A DNA stretch of 48,628 nucleotides, from the NCBI GenBank assembly GCA_041082245.1, contig JBDOIE010000019.1, positions 1-48,628 of the forward strand, written 5' to 3'. Origin of the DNA: DAOTVY01 sp041082245. Lineage in GTDB: Bacteria; Chloroflexota; Chloroflexia; DTKN01. Positions 1-7,388 of the stretch are shown here, piece by piece. The notes beneath the pieces were generated by a model. The model searched no databases, was not told where the DNA came from, and saw nothing but the letters and a program-made list of their open reading frames with translations. The stretch's first letter is position 1. The number at the start of each line of letters is the position of its first letter. Position numbers and translations under genes: made by a program.

Positions 1-1083
1 GTTTGTGGGGGCAAAGCCGGCCGGCAAGGTAGTTTCGTCCACCTGGACGATGTAGTACTCGTTGGCCAGCATCGAGAAGAGGTACTCGCCGTCTGCGCCC
101 GTCCAGGTGCTCTCGAGGATGCGCCCGTCCCGGGGGTCGATCAAGCGCACGCGCACCCCGGGCAGTCCGGGTTCGCCCGGGTCCTGCAGCCCGTCGCCAT
201 CCAGATCGTACCAGACGCGGTCGCCGATGGAGCTTCGGGCCAGCGCGAGCGGCGTATCCACCTTACAGCGCGGATCGCTTCGCTGACACATTTTGCTGGG
301 GGAGTTGTGGTGCTCGCCGATGACGATGCCGAACCCGAGCGGGGCAAACGCCTCCTTGTTGACCCGGATTTCCCACCCGTTGTACCACTGCCAGCCGGCG
401 CAGGCAGGGTCCAGCGTCTCGTAGGTGCCGGAGCCCGGGGGGGAGTTCACGAGCAGGTCCGCGGCGCTCCCACAGCGGCAGACACCCCCGCTGCAGTAGC
501 CGGTACGGTTCAGGTTATAGTCCATCACGCTGGTGACTTCGAAGTATTCCTGGCTGGCATAGCCTTCGAGCCACTGACCGTCACCCCCGGAAAAACCCAG
601 GCATCCGTAGCCGGAGGGGGTACCGGTGCGTGGGGAAAGCTGGTCGACGTAAAAGTGCGCCGCCAAACGGCCACCGGCATCCTCGAAGTAGAACTCACCC
701 CGGTCGCTCTCGACGATGTCCGTGAAGTTGCGCCTTCCGTTGGGCCTCACTTCCCAATGTATCGACGTGGTACCATAGGAGTTGTCGTTGGCATAGTACA
801 TATCCTGGTGATAAAAGACATACACGTACTGGGCGTCTTCCAGCACGTAGAGGTAGGCCGCAGCGACATTGTACTGGCCAGTGGGCGTATGGATGCCGGT
901 GTCGATATAGCGGGTGACCCTCCCGTACTCCAGGTAGACATCGTCCAGGCGTCCGTCCAGGGAGGGGGGTTCGAACTGGGGGGTGATTCCTGCCTGGGTG
1001 ACGGTGGCTGCGGGAGCCGATAGGAGGCATAAGAGGGAAAGCCCCCCGATCAGGAACATCAGAAACTGGCGAGGCGGTTTCAT
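1..1083 (-). CDS. Secreted SdrD B-domain surface protein, 3' end beyond the window
   Basis: The open frame runs from an ATG at 1083 to the left edge without a stop, giving 361 residues of a longer protein. An AAGGAG ribosome-binding site lies just upstream. The first 30 residues form a signal peptide (MKPPRQFLMFLIGG, then a Leu/Ala-rich core). The middle is an extracellular-looking region rich in Tyr, Gly and Asp with paired cysteines and no family I recognise. From about residue 285 comes an SdrD-B (Cna-B-like) repeat with the typical GDRVWYDLDGDGLQDPGEPG signature, a calcium-binding beta-sandwich used as a stalk in cell-wall adhesins. More repeats probably follow outside the window. The gene lies behind two tandem cyclic-di-GMP-II riboswitch candidates, which fits an adhesin whose expression follows sessile versus motile state. 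The reading and the signal peptide are seen; the adhesin role is inferred. Confidence 0.85.
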   Translation of the reverse strand, partial: MKPPRQFLMFLIGGLSLLCLLSAPAATVTQAGITPQFEPPSLDGRLDDVYLEYGRVTRYIDTGIHTPTGQYNVAAAYLYVLEDAQYVYVFYHQDMYYANDNSYGTTSIHWEVRPNGRRNFTDIVESDRGEFYFEDAGGRLAAHFYVDQLSPRTGTPSGYGCLGFSGGDGQWLEGYASQEYFEVTSVMDYNLNRTGYCSGGVCRCGSAADLLVNSPPGSGTYETLDPACAGWQWYNGWEIRVNKEAFAPLGFGIVIGEHHNSPSKMCQRSDPRCKVDTPLALARSSIGDRVWYDLDGDGLQDPGEPGLPGVRVRLIDPRDGRILESTWTGADGEYLFSMLANEYYIVQVDETTLPAGFAPTN

Positions 1084-1150
1084 CGACCGTTCTCCTTCGG
1101 GACGAGACAGGCCGTCACTACAGCCACGGACACCCTTGTTCCCTCCCTCT

Positions 1151-1202
1151 AACGAAAAACCGGCCGTCCGCGGAACAGCATCTCCGCAAGAACGGCCGGT
1201 TA
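1151..1202 (-). terminator. Intrinsic terminator / expression platform of the downstream riboswitch
   Basis: On the minus strand a long GC-rich hairpin (arms about 1183-1201 and 1158-1174) opens with AACCGGCCG and closes with CGGCCGGTT, then runs into TTTTTCGTT. Its 5' arm is the conserved 3' strand of the preceding aptamer, including the P1 strand CTTGCG, so aptamer and terminator are mutually exclusive. Confidence 0.8.
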
Positions 1203-1271
1203 CACCAGTGGCTCCCCCTGGCCCAGGTGTCCAAGGTACAGGCCAGGGTTCAACGCCTCCGCTTGCGTTTC
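1185..1271 (-). ncRNA. Cyclic-di-GMP-II riboswitch aptamer, downstream copy
   Basis: Read on the minus strand, the element matches the class II cyclic-di-GMP aptamer from memory of its consensus. It has a 5' AAAC start, a P1 helix (CGCAAG with CTTGCG), an 8-bp hairpin (CCCTGGCC at 1241-1248 with GGCCAGGG at 1216-1223), a pseudoknot (ACACC at 1226-1230 with GGTGT at 1202-1206), and the conserved 3' block GTAACCGGCC. Against the second copy, both the hairpin and the pseudoknot show compensatory changes. It sits about 100 nt upstream of the SdrD-B gene. Confidence 0.8.
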
Positions 1272-1334
1272 TTCGTATCGATTGTTCGGGTCATATAGCC
1301 CGGACGCTTGCGCAGGGGTTTCGGGGTGTGATAC

Positions 1335-1376
1335 AGCAAGAAGGAAACCGTCCCGCAAATACGAAAACGGTCGGTT
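1335..1376 (-). terminator. Weaker terminator-like hairpin after the upstream riboswitch
   Basis: On the minus strand AACCGACCG (1368-1376) can pair with CGGGACGGTT (1346-1355) with one internal mismatch loop, followed by a U/C-rich stretch (TTTCCTTCTTG). As in the downstream copy, the 5' arm is part of the aptamer. The stem is weaker and the U-tract impure, so efficiency is uncertain. Confidence 0.5.
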
Positions 1377-1440
1377 ACGCCACCCGCTCCACCTGACCCA
1401 GGCGTCCATACTACAGGTCAGGCTTCATCGCTTCCGTTTG
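1362..1440 (-). ncRNA. Cyclic-di-GMP-II riboswitch aptamer, upstream copy
   Basis: This is the first aptamer of the transcript, beginning almost at the predicted start site. It has AAACGGAAGCGATGAA at the 5' end, a hairpin CCTGACC (1416-1422) with GGTCAGG (1392-1398), a pseudoknot ACGCC (1401-1405) with GGCGT (1377-1381), and the signature GTAACCGACCGT at the 3' end. P1 can form from CGGAAGCG and CGTTTTCG with G-U pairs. Relative to the downstream copy, paired positions change together (G-C to A-U in the hairpin, A-U to G-C in the pseudoknot), which is direct evidence of a conserved fold. Confidence 0.82.
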
Positions 1441-1445
1441 AAATT

Positions 1446-1474
1446 ATTTTACCATATTTCCTTCCGAAAGTCAA
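1446..1474 (-). promoter_or_regulatory. Promoter of the riboswitch-SdrD-B transcript
   Basis: On the minus strand TTGACT (1469-1474), a 17-bp spacer ending in TGG, and TAAAAT (1446-1451). The predicted start at about 1439 coincides with the first base of the upstream aptamer. Confidence 0.75.
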
Positions 1475-1492
1475 ACCGAGGTTGGATCGCTC

Positions 1493-1521
1493 TTGCGGCC
1501 CGGCGTGAAAACCGCTATAAT
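1493..1521 (+). promoter_or_regulatory. Promoter of the HEAT-repeat gene
   Basis: TTGCGG (1493-1498), 17 bp, TATAAT (1516-1521), giving a leader of about 50 nt. It is back-to-back with the riboswitch promoter. The rest of 1084-1577 is covered by the two aptamers and their hairpins. Confidence 0.7.
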
Positions 1522-1577
1522 TAGGGCGCTCTTTCCCATACGATTGCCGCGTTTCGCAGCCACGAAGGAGGAGGACA

Positions 1578-2108
1578 ATGCCTACCGTGGCGGAAATGAA
1601 GGCCGCGCAGGACGTCGCCGGGCTGATCCAGGCGCTCCAGGACCCTGCCTGGGAAGTGCGACAGCGCGCTGCGGAGGCGCTTGGGGAGCTGAAGGCCGAA
1701 GCGGCGGTCGACCCCCTTCTGGCCGCGCGCCACGACGAGAACAGCAACGTGCGCTGGACGGCCATCTGGGCGCTTGGACAGATCGGTGGAGAACGGGTGA
1801 AGCAGGTGTTGATCGCGGCGCTGGAGGATCCCCTGGAGGATGTACGCAGTGCGGCGCTGCGCAGCCTCCAGGCATGGAACGATCCCGAGGTACAGGCAGC
1901 GATCCAGCGTGTCTTCCCGGTGCCCAAGGAGCCGGCCGTGCCGCTGCCCCGGCTGCTGAAGATCCTGACCTATGCCTTCATCGTCCTGGCAGTGGCCTGG
2001 GTCGTGCTTTCGCTGGCGCTGGGACTGCGGGGCCAGATCACCTGGGTCATTCCCGTGGTCCTGCTGGTTGGTGCCCTGGTCGCGTGGCTGGGCGGCGGAC
2101 GGAAATAA
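1578..2108 (+). CDS. HEAT-repeat protein with C-terminal membrane anchor
   Basis: 176 residues with an ATG preceded by GGAGGAGG. Residues 12 to about 118 form three clear HEAT/PBS-lyase-type repeats of about 31 residues, with recurring D-x-x-V-R-x-x-A-x-x-A-L-G motifs (for example WEVRQRAAEALGEL and SNVRWTAIWALGQI). Two hydrophobic helices follow (about 131-151 and 155-172), so the repeats probably face the cytoplasm from a membrane hairpin. Such short alpha-solenoids are protein-interaction scaffolds; phycobilisome-lyase chemistry is not implied. It stands alone on the plus strand between divergent and convergent neighbours and ends at a terminator hairpin. Partner and role are unknown. Confidence 0.85.
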   Translation: MPTVAEMKAAQDVAGLIQALQDPAWEVRQRAAEALGELKAEAAVDPLLAARHDENSNVRWTAIWALGQIGGERVKQVLIAALEDPLEDVRSAALRSLQAWNDPEVQAAIQRVFPVPKEPAVPLPRLLKILTYAFIVLAVAWVVLSLALGLRGQITWVIPVVLLVGALVAWLGGGRK

Positions 2109-2118
2109 GCGCGCATAC

Positions 2119-2156
2119 AGAGCGCGGACGGAAGAACCCGCCCGCGCTCTACGTTT
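2119..2156 (+). terminator. Terminator hairpin between convergent genes
   Basis: Arms AGAGCGCGG (2119-2127) and CCGCGCTCT (2142-2150) enclose a short loop, followed by ACGTTTC. It lies between the convergent HEAT and DedA genes and may serve both. Confidence 0.65.
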
Positions 2157-2819
2157 CTATGGATGCTCTTCGGGATCGGCTTCGACAGGCCGGCGCAGCA
2201 CACGGGAACGCACCCAGGCCCACACCTCGTGCCGTCGCTCCTTCCAGAGGTGGATCAGTGTGGGCAACCCTGGGATGATGAAGAAGGCGATCACGAGCAG
2301 GGTGAAGTAGCGGTCCACCCCTTCGATCGAGCCGAACGCACGCCCCAGGAAATACCCGAGCGACGTAACCCCCACGGCCCAGGCCAATCCCCCGACCACG
2401 TTGTAGAGCAGGAAGCGGCGGTACCTCATCCGCGCTGCGCCGGCCACGATGGGAGCAAAGGTGCGGATGATCGGTAAGAAGCGGGCCAGGGTGATCGTCT
2501 TCCCACCGTGGCGTTCGTAGAACGCCTGGGCCTTGTGCAGGTACTCGGGCCGGAAAAAGAGCGAGCGCGGGCGCCTGAAGAGAAGGGGGCCGGTCTTGGC
2601 GCCAAACCAGTAGCCGACCGTATCGCCGGTGACCGCCCCCAGGAAGAGGAGCGGAAGCAGGATGCGGATGTCCAGTTCGTGCCGCGAAGCGAGCAAGCCG
2701 GCCGTAAGGAGGAGGCTATCCCCCGGAAAAAAGAAGCCGAAGAACAGTCCGGATTCGGCGAATATGATGCCAAAAAGCCCGATATAGCCAACCGTTCGAA
2801 TCAGCTGCTCCAGGTCCAT
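2157..2819 (-). CDS. DedA-family membrane protein
   Basis: 220 residues, a usual DedA length. The ATG follows AGGAGCCG, 6 nt after the MoxR stop, so the two genes are one operon. An N-terminal hydrophobic stretch contains FFPGDSLLL, the re-entrant segment signature (P-G-D/E), followed by GAVTGDTVGYWFG and then ARFLPIIRTFAPIVAGAARM (about 112-131), the conserved DedA R-F-x-P-x-x-R-x-x-x-P block. Two further membrane helices and a charged C-terminus complete it. DedA proteins are predicted proton-coupled lipid (undecaprenyl phosphate or phosphatidylethanolamine) flippases or transporters of the inner membrane. Family assignment is firm; the transported lipid is not known. Confidence 0.93.
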   Translation of the reverse strand: MDLEQLIRTVGYIGLFGIIFAESGLFFGFFFPGDSLLLTAGLLASRHELDIRILLPLLFLGAVTGDTVGYWFGAKTGPLLFRRPRSLFFRPEYLHKAQAFYERHGGKTITLARFLPIIRTFAPIVAGAARMRYRRFLLYNVVGGLAWAVGVTSLGYFLGRAFGSIEGVDRYFTLLVIAFFIIPGLPTLIHLWKERRHEVWAWVRSRVLRRPVEADPEEHP

Positions 2820-2825
2820 CGGCTC

Positions 2826-3788
2826 CTAGGCTCCCTTCGCTCCGACCGGCCGCGCGCCAGGGACGGGCACTTCCCGCAACAGTTCTTCCACCACCATGCG
2901 CGCGGTTACCCCCCGGATGCGAGCCGCAGGATCGATGATCAGCCGATGGGCCAGCGTGGGGACAGCCATCGCCTTCACATCGTCCGGAATCACGTAATCG
3001 CGGTCCCGGATCGCTGCCCGTGCCTGGCAGGTGCGGTACAACCCCAGCGATCCCCGCGGACTGGCCCCCAGGTAGACATCCTGGTGCTCCCGGGTAGCTG
3101 CCACCAGGGCGGTGATGTACTCCTCGATCTCCTCGGCCACGTGCACCTCTTTGATCGCTTCCTGCATGGCCTGCACCTCTTCCAGCCCGACCACCTGTTC
3201 CAGATCCTCGATCGGGTGCCGGAACTGCTGGCGGCGCAGGATCTCGATCTCGTCCAGCTGGGCGGGATAGCCCAGGGAGATGCGCAGCAGGAAGCGGTCC
3301 AGCTGGGCCTCCGGCAGCGGGAAGGTACCCTCGTATTCGATCGGGTTCTGGGTCGCGAGGACGATGAAGGGGCGTGGCAGTGGGTGGGTTACCCCGTCCA
3401 CGGTGATCTGCCGCTCCTCCATCGATTCGAGCAACGCGGACTGGGTCTTCGGGGTGGCGCGGTTGATCTCGTCGGCTAGCACGAGGTTGGCCATCACGGG
3501 TCCGGGGCGGAACTCGAACTCCTGGGTCTTCTGGTTGTAGATGGAGACGCCGATCACGTCGCTCGGGAGGAGGTCCGGAGTGAACTGGATACGCTTGAAG
3601 GTGTAGCCGATCGAGCGTGCGATCGAGCGGGCGAGCATCGTTTTCCCGACGCCAGGGACGTCCTCGATGAGCACATGCCCCTGGGAGAGAATCGCGATGA
3701 GCAGCAGTTCCACCGCCGGGCGTTTGCCCACGATCACCCGCTCGACGTTGGCGATGATCTTGTCGGCTTGTTCTTTTACAAAACCCAA
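2826..3788 (-). CDS. MoxR-type AAA+ ATPase
   Basis: 320 residues. The start is a TTG at 3788 placed 8 nt after AGGAGG; no in-frame ATG competes. Walker A is DVPGVGKT (about 43-50), Walker B LVLADEIN (about 105-112), followed by RATPKTQSALLESMEE, the MoxR sensor region, and ATQNPIEYEGTFPLPEAQLD. The C-terminal lid helices are intact. MoxR ATPases are chaperone-like factors that mature metal-cofactor or VWA-domain proteins, usually next to DUF58 and VWA genes. Here those partners are absent and a DedA gene follows in the same operon. Length and motifs are typical of an active ATPase. The client is unknown. Confidence 0.95.
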   Translation of the reverse strand: MGFVKEQADKIIANVERVIVGKRPAVELLLIAILSQGHVLIEDVPGVGKTMLARSIARSIGYTFKRIQFTPDLLPSDVIGVSIYNQKTQEFEFRPGPVMANLVLADEINRATPKTQSALLESMEERQITVDGVTHPLPRPFIVLATQNPIEYEGTFPLPEAQLDRFLLRISLGYPAQLDEIEILRRQQFRHPIEDLEQVVGLEEVQAMQEAIKEVHVAEEIEEYITALVAATREHQDVYLGASPRGSLGLYRTCQARAAIRDRDYVIPDDVKAMAVPTLAHRLIIDPAARIRGVTARMVVEELLREVPVPGARPVGAKGA

Positions 3789-3823
3789 CGGTACCCCCTC
3801 CTTGCGCTACGTTCGCGGCTGGC

Positions 3824-3852
3824 ATTATAGCACGCAACACCCGCGCGGGCAA
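3824..3852 (-). promoter_or_regulatory. Promoter of moxR-dedA
   Basis: Minus strand: TTGCCC (3847-3852), 17 bp, TATAAT (3824-3829). The leader to the TTG start is about 30 nt. Confidence 0.65.
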
Positions 3853-3926
3853 ACCCGATCGGGTACGCGAGAGCAATGCGCTCCCTATGTGCAGGCCGGT
3901 TATTTCCCGGCGAAGGAACCGCTCGC

Positions 3927-3971
3927 CGAAAGGAACAGGACAACTCCTGCGGAGTCGTCCTGCTCCTTTCG
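3927..3971. repeat. Long inverted repeat between divergent promoters
   Basis: A 21-bp stem with two mismatches: CGAAAGGAACAGGACAACTCC pairs across a 3-nt loop with the arm at 3951-3971. It lies between the moxR promoter and the promoter of the 4116 gene, outside both transcripts as I predict them. It could be a transcription block, a remnant of a small repeat element, or a terminator for read-through. The rest of 3789-4115 holds only the two promoters. Confidence 0.6.
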
Positions 3972-4041
3972 AGGGTTTCTCAGGGCAAGGGTCGTTTGAC
4001 TATGAGATGGCTGGAAGGCCCTGCCCCTGTCCGGCGGCAAT

Positions 4042-4070
4042 TTGCCTCGGCCGGGCGGTTGTGCTATGAT
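4042..4070 (+). promoter_or_regulatory. Promoter of the membrane protein-hutI operon
   Basis: TTGCCT (4042-4047), 17 bp, TATGAT (4065-4070), 46 nt before the ATG at 4116. Confidence 0.6.
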
Positions 4071-4115
4071 GCGGCTACAACGAGGGCTGTTCCGGCAGAG
4101 TAGCGGAGTCGAAGT

Positions 4116-4640
4116 ATGCCTCCGGTTCCGGCTACACCACCTTTTTTCAAACAGGCTGTCCAGGCCTTTTCGTTCTACGTCCTGGGCGGATTCCTGGTGG
4201 CGACGATCCTGTGGCCCTTTTCCCTGGGGCATATGCTTGTCCTGACCCTGGTGCCCTCGGTCGGCTTTTACCTCCTCCTTCAGGTGATCCTCCTGCAACG
4301 CACAGGTTTGCGCTGGCTCGTGCTGCGCTATGCGCTGGACACGGGCTGTAAGGTGTTGTTCCTGGCTGCCCTCGCGCCGCTCCTCTACTACATCGTGGTG
4401 ACCCGCCGCTGGCTCAGTGCGAACTGGGGACTCTTCGTGGGACTGGGCGGGATCCTGGTAGGGTTCGTCCTCTTTTCCTGGGGGATCGAGTCCCTCCTGC
4501 AGCGGATCTTGGGGACGCGCACGAGCGAGGAGAACCGGCTGCATCAGCGTACGCTCGAACGGCTGAACGCGCTCCCGGTCTGGCGGGTAGCGCTTCTGCA
4601 GATTCCCCGCCTGACGACCTCCCGGCGCGAGGGTTCCTGA
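4116..4640 (+). CDS. Small multi-pass membrane protein, function unknown
   Basis: 174 residues with a weak GGAG site 8 nt before the ATG. Four hydrophobic helices are visible: about 16-33, 36-55, 74-93 and 103-124. A basic, polar C-terminal tail of about 45 residues (beginning ILGTRTSEENRLHQRTLERL) is probably cytoplasmic. I recognise no family motif. Its stop codon overlaps the ATG of hutI (TGATG at 4638-4642), so translation of the two is coupled. Whether it helps histidine-breakdown chemistry or is a chance operon partner cannot be told from the sequence. Confidence 0.75.
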   Translation: MPPVPATPPFFKQAVQAFSFYVLGGFLVATILWPFSLGHMLVLTLVPSVGFYLLLQVILLQRTGLRWLVLRYALDTGCKVLFLAALAPLLYYIVVTRRWLSANWGLFVGLGGILVGFVLFSWGIESLLQRILGTRTSEENRLHQRTLERLNALPVWRVALLQIPRLTTSRREGS

Positions 4641-5965
4641 TGAAGGCCGACCTGCTGCTCCTGCACGCTGGGCAACTCTTGACCCTGACGCCGGACGTTT
4701 CCCCCCAGGCCCAAGGGGACGCCGCGCTGCTTGGGATCATCGAGGACGGCGCGGTGGCAGTGCAAGGGGAGACGATCGTGGCGGTGGGGACGACGCGGGA
4801 GCTCGCGTCGTCCTGCCGCGCCCGCAGGACGATCGATGCCGACGGGCGTGTCGTGCTCCCCGGCCTGGTGGATCCGCACACCCACGCGCTGTTCGCCGGT
4901 TCCCGGGCTCAGGAGTTCGAGCTGCGCCTGCGCGGGGCAAGTTACCTCGAGATCCTGGAAGCGGGCGGTGGAATCCTGAGCACGGTGCAAGCGACCCGCC
5001 GCGCGCCGCTGGAGCTCCTCTTTGCGGAAACGGCGGAACGGTTGGACCGTATGCTTGTCCACGGGACGACCACCGCCGAGGTCAAAACAGGCTACGCTCT
5101 GGAGACGGAGGGAGAACTGCGGCTGCTTGGGGCAATCCTGGAGCTCGATGCGCGTCACCCGATGGACCTTGTTCCCACGTTCCTCCCCGCACACGCGGTA
5201 CCGCCCGAATTCCGCTCGGACCCCGGCGGGTACGTGGAGCGGGTGGTGGAAGAGATGCTTCCAGCGGCGGCTACCTTCTGGGAGGAGGCGACGGCTTCCG
5301 CGCCGCGGCCGGCCCCGCTCTTCTGCGACGTCTTCTGCGACCGGGGCGCCTTCGACGCGTCGCAGGCGCGGCGCATCCTGGAGCGCGCGCGGGCGCTCGG
5401 GATGGGGCTCAAGATCCATGCGGACGAGTTCGCGCCGCTCGGCGGGACGATGCTCGCGGTGGAGATGGGGGCCATCTCGGCCGACCACCTCGTCTGCACC
5501 CCGGAGACCGAGCTGCTCGCCCTGGCGCGCTCCTCGACGGTGGCGGTTTCGCTCCCCGGGACGCCGTTCGGCCTGGGGCAATCGCACTACACCCCGGCAC
5601 GTGCTCTGCTGGAGGCCGGCGGCACCCTGGCCCTGGCGACCGATCTGAACCCGGGGACCTGCTACTGCGAATCGATGCCCTTCATCATCGCGCTCGCCTG
5701 CCGAACGATGCGCCTGCGGCCGGCCGAGGCGATCGTCGCCGCCACCCGGAACGCTGCCCGGGCGATCGGCTGGCAGGAACGTATCGGCACGCTCGAAGTG
5801 GGAAAGCAGGCCGACCTCGTGCTCCTCGATCTGCCCGACTACCGCCACCTGGCCTACCGCTTCGGGACGAACCCGGTATGGATGGTGATCAAGCGCGGCA
5901 AAGTGGTGGTGCAACAGGGGAGGAGACGCCCCTCGCGGCGCCACCCGGAGCGCCCTCCCGACTGA
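4640..5965 (+). CDS. hutI: Imidazolonepropionase
   Basis: 441 residues. HutI hydrolyses 4-imidazolone-5-propionate to N-formimino-glutamate, the third step of histidine degradation, in the cytoplasm. The amidohydrolase fold is evident: metal-binding DPHTHALFAG (about 78-87), the HutI-specific GGGILSTVQATRRA, KIHADEFAPLGG, SADHLV, and the C-terminal ATDLNPGTCYCESMPF block with the catalytic Asp region. It is about 30 residues longer than typical, partly through an Ala/Pro-rich insertion near residue 215. The other hut genes (hutH, hutU) are not in the window, so the pathway must be completed elsewhere. It is co-translated with the preceding membrane protein. Confidence 0.95.
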   Translation: MKADLLLLHAGQLLTLTPDVSPQAQGDAALLGIIEDGAVAVQGETIVAVGTTRELASSCRARRTIDADGRVVLPGLVDPHTHALFAGSRAQEFELRLRGASYLEILEAGGGILSTVQATRRAPLELLFAETAERLDRMLVHGTTTAEVKTGYALETEGELRLLGAILELDARHPMDLVPTFLPAHAVPPEFRSDPGGYVERVVEEMLPAAATFWEEATASAPRPAPLFCDVFCDRGAFDASQARRILERARALGMGLKIHADEFAPLGGTMLAVEMGAISADHLVCTPETELLALARSSTVAVSLPGTPFGLGQSHYTPARALLEAGGTLALATDLNPGTCYCESMPFIIALACRTMRLRPAEAIVAATRNAARAIGWQERIGTLEVGKQADLVLLDLPDYRHLAYRFGTNPVWMVIKRGKVVVQQGRRRPSRRHPERPPD

Positions 5966-6041
5966 CGGCCCCTTTGACCTCCTGTGGTGCCGTGTCCTTT
6001 CGCGAGTGCGTCCCCGAGAGGCGGAGAGAACAGGGGCACAG

Positions 6042-7079
6042 TCAGGCGTTCCTTCCGACCAGCAGGGAAGCGATCTGGGCAAGCGCCCGGCGCGCAGGGG
6101 TGTCCGGTAGCCCCTCGAGCGCCGTCAGCGCCTGGGAGTGGTAGGCCTCGGCGACCCGCTCGGCATAGCCCCGGGCGCCGGCGGATTCGAGGATTTCCAG
6201 GAGGCGCTGCACCACCCGCTCGTCGAGGGGCGCTTCGCCCCGGTAGGCCCGTGCGAGCTCCGCGCGCTCCGGCTCGGGCGCGTGCGCCAGGGCGTACACG
6301 ACCGGGAGGCCGAGTTTGCGGCTGTAGAGGTCCGCGGCGGCCGGCTTGCCGGTCTCTTCTTCCTTGCCCCAGACCCCCAGGAGGTCGTCCTGCACCTGAA
6401 AGGCGAGGCCGAGCGCGGTGCCGTACCGGCGCAGGGCAGCGATCTCGGAGGCGGAACCGCCGCCTACGAGGCCTCCCAGGTGCACGGCGGCTTCCATCAG
6501 CGCCGCGGTCTTGGCGGCGATCATCCCGGTGTAGGCTTCCTCGGTTACCCCGGTATCCCCCTCGAAGGCGAGGTCCAGGTACTGCCCTTCGCAGATGCGG
6601 AGGATCGCCCCGTCCAGGAGACCGATCGCCTCGAGGACGATCTCGGGCGGAAGCCCGCGTTCACGCAGGCGGAAAAGGGCCATACGGGCGAGCACGAAAA
6701 GGCCGTCGCCGGCGTTGATCGCTTGCGGGATGCCCCACACGGACCAGACCGATGGGCGGCCGCGCCGGAGCGGGCTGCGGTCCTCGATATCGTCGTGGAT
6801 GAGAGTGAAATTGTGGAGGAGCTCGACCGCGGCGGCCGCCGGCAGGGCGGTTTCCCAGGCACCTCCGACCGCTTCCGTTGCAAGGAGACAGAGGAGGGGC
6901 CGCAGCCGTTTCCCGGTCCGCGCGGCCACCGGGCGAAAAGCGGTATCCTTCCATCCCAGGTGGTAGGCCATCATCCCGTAGAAGGGCTCCAGCCGGCCGG
7001 CGGGCGCGGGAAGGCACGCCCGCATCTCGGCCTCTACCGCCTCCAACCGGTCCCGGTACCGTTCGAACGCCGCCTCCAT
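6042..7079 (-). CDS. Polyprenyl (geranylgeranyl-type) diphosphate synthase
   Basis: 345 residues from an ATG at 7079 preceded by GGAGGCAGG. A longer frame opens at 7118, but that codon lies upstream of the predicted -10 and start site, so I reject it. The first Asp-rich motif is LIHDDIEDRSPLRRGRPS and the second FQVQDDLLGVWG, the pair that binds Mg-diphosphate in trans-prenyltransferases. KRLRPLLCLL (the GKRLRP motif) is present near the N-terminus. It condenses isopentenyl diphosphate onto allylic diphosphates to make C15-C25 or longer chains; chain length cannot be fixed from motifs alone. It converges with hutI and is monocistronic. Confidence 0.92.
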   Translation of the reverse strand: MEAAFERYRDRLEAVEAEMRACLPAPAGRLEPFYGMMAYHLGWKDTAFRPVAARTGKRLRPLLCLLATEAVGGAWETALPAAAAVELLHNFTLIHDDIEDRSPLRRGRPSVWSVWGIPQAINAGDGLFVLARMALFRLRERGLPPEIVLEAIGLLDGAILRICEGQYLDLAFEGDTGVTEEAYTGMIAAKTAALMEAAVHLGGLVGGGSASEIAALRRYGTALGLAFQVQDDLLGVWGKEEETGKPAAADLYSRKLGLPVVYALAHAPEPERAELARAYRGEAPLDERVVQRLLEILESAGARGYAERVAEAYHSQALTALEGLPDTPARRALAQIASLLVGRNA

Positions 7080-7108
7080 CTCCTGCCTCCGGCGCTGCGG
7101 ATACACGC

Positions 7109-7137
7109 AAGATACCATACAGCCCGTCCGGTGTCAA
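7109..7137 (-). promoter_or_regulatory. Promoter of the polyprenyl synthase gene
   Basis: Minus strand: TTGACA (7132-7137), 17 bp ending in TGG, TATCTT (7109-7114). Predicted start about 7102. Its -35 is 4 bp from the -35 of the divergent promoter. Confidence 0.7.
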
Positions 7138-7141
7138 AAAC

Positions 7142-7170
7142 TTGACAGGGGAGGTGAAAAGCAGTATAAT
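7142..7170 (+). promoter_or_regulatory. Full-consensus promoter of the seven-gene catabolic operon
   Basis: TTGACA (7142-7147), exactly 17 bp, TATAAT (7165-7170). The start at about 7177 leaves a leader of roughly 265 nt before the first gene at 7442. Confidence 0.8.
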
Positions 7171-7217
7171 GATTTTAGCATACGTTACTATGTTTCACCC
7201 TTCGCAATGCCTCTGGT

Positions 7218-7388
7218 AGGAAAACGATGCTCGTGGCGGTCGCTTTTTCGACCCGCAACGCGCGCCTGCTGGAACCCCGGTGGAGTCCCGTTACAACCGC
7301 TCCCGGCAAGGGCTGTTTTCCTCAAGGGAGCGATCGGCAAACGGTATGGTGCAAAAGAGGCGCACCGACGAAGGTGCGCCTCTTTTGC
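7218..7388 (+). ncRNA. Structured operon leader with terminator-like hairpin
   Basis: AGGAAAAC (7218-7225) pairs perfectly with GTTTTCCT (7315-7322) and closes a region that contains at least one inner stem (GCGGTCG with CGACCCGC, about 7236-7256) and several GC-rich segments. Immediately after comes a perfect 16-bp hairpin (arms 7351-7366 and 7373-7388, loop GACGAA) whose 3' arm contains CTCTTTTGC. A closed multi-branch domain followed by a terminator-like stem is the layout of a riboswitch or attenuator. I could not match it to a class I know. Confidence 0.5.

Noticed and set aside
1578..2108. Phycobilisome lyase function for the HEAT-repeat gene
   Set aside because: Only the repeat type is shared; there is no phycobiliprotein context.
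2716..3876. 386-codon minus-strand frame overlapping moxR in another phase
   Set aside because: The MoxR frame has Walker and sensor motifs; this one is Arg/Gly-rich shadow translation.
7080..7118. Upstream ATG (7118) for the polyprenyl synthase
   Set aside because: It lies upstream of the predicted -10 and start site; the ATG at 7079 has a good ribosome-binding site.
7351..7388. Resemblance of the GACGAA hairpin loop to mini-ykkC (guanidine-II) loops
   Set aside because: Only one such loop is present and the closing stem differs; the class needs two hairpins with ACGR tetraloops. Likely chance.
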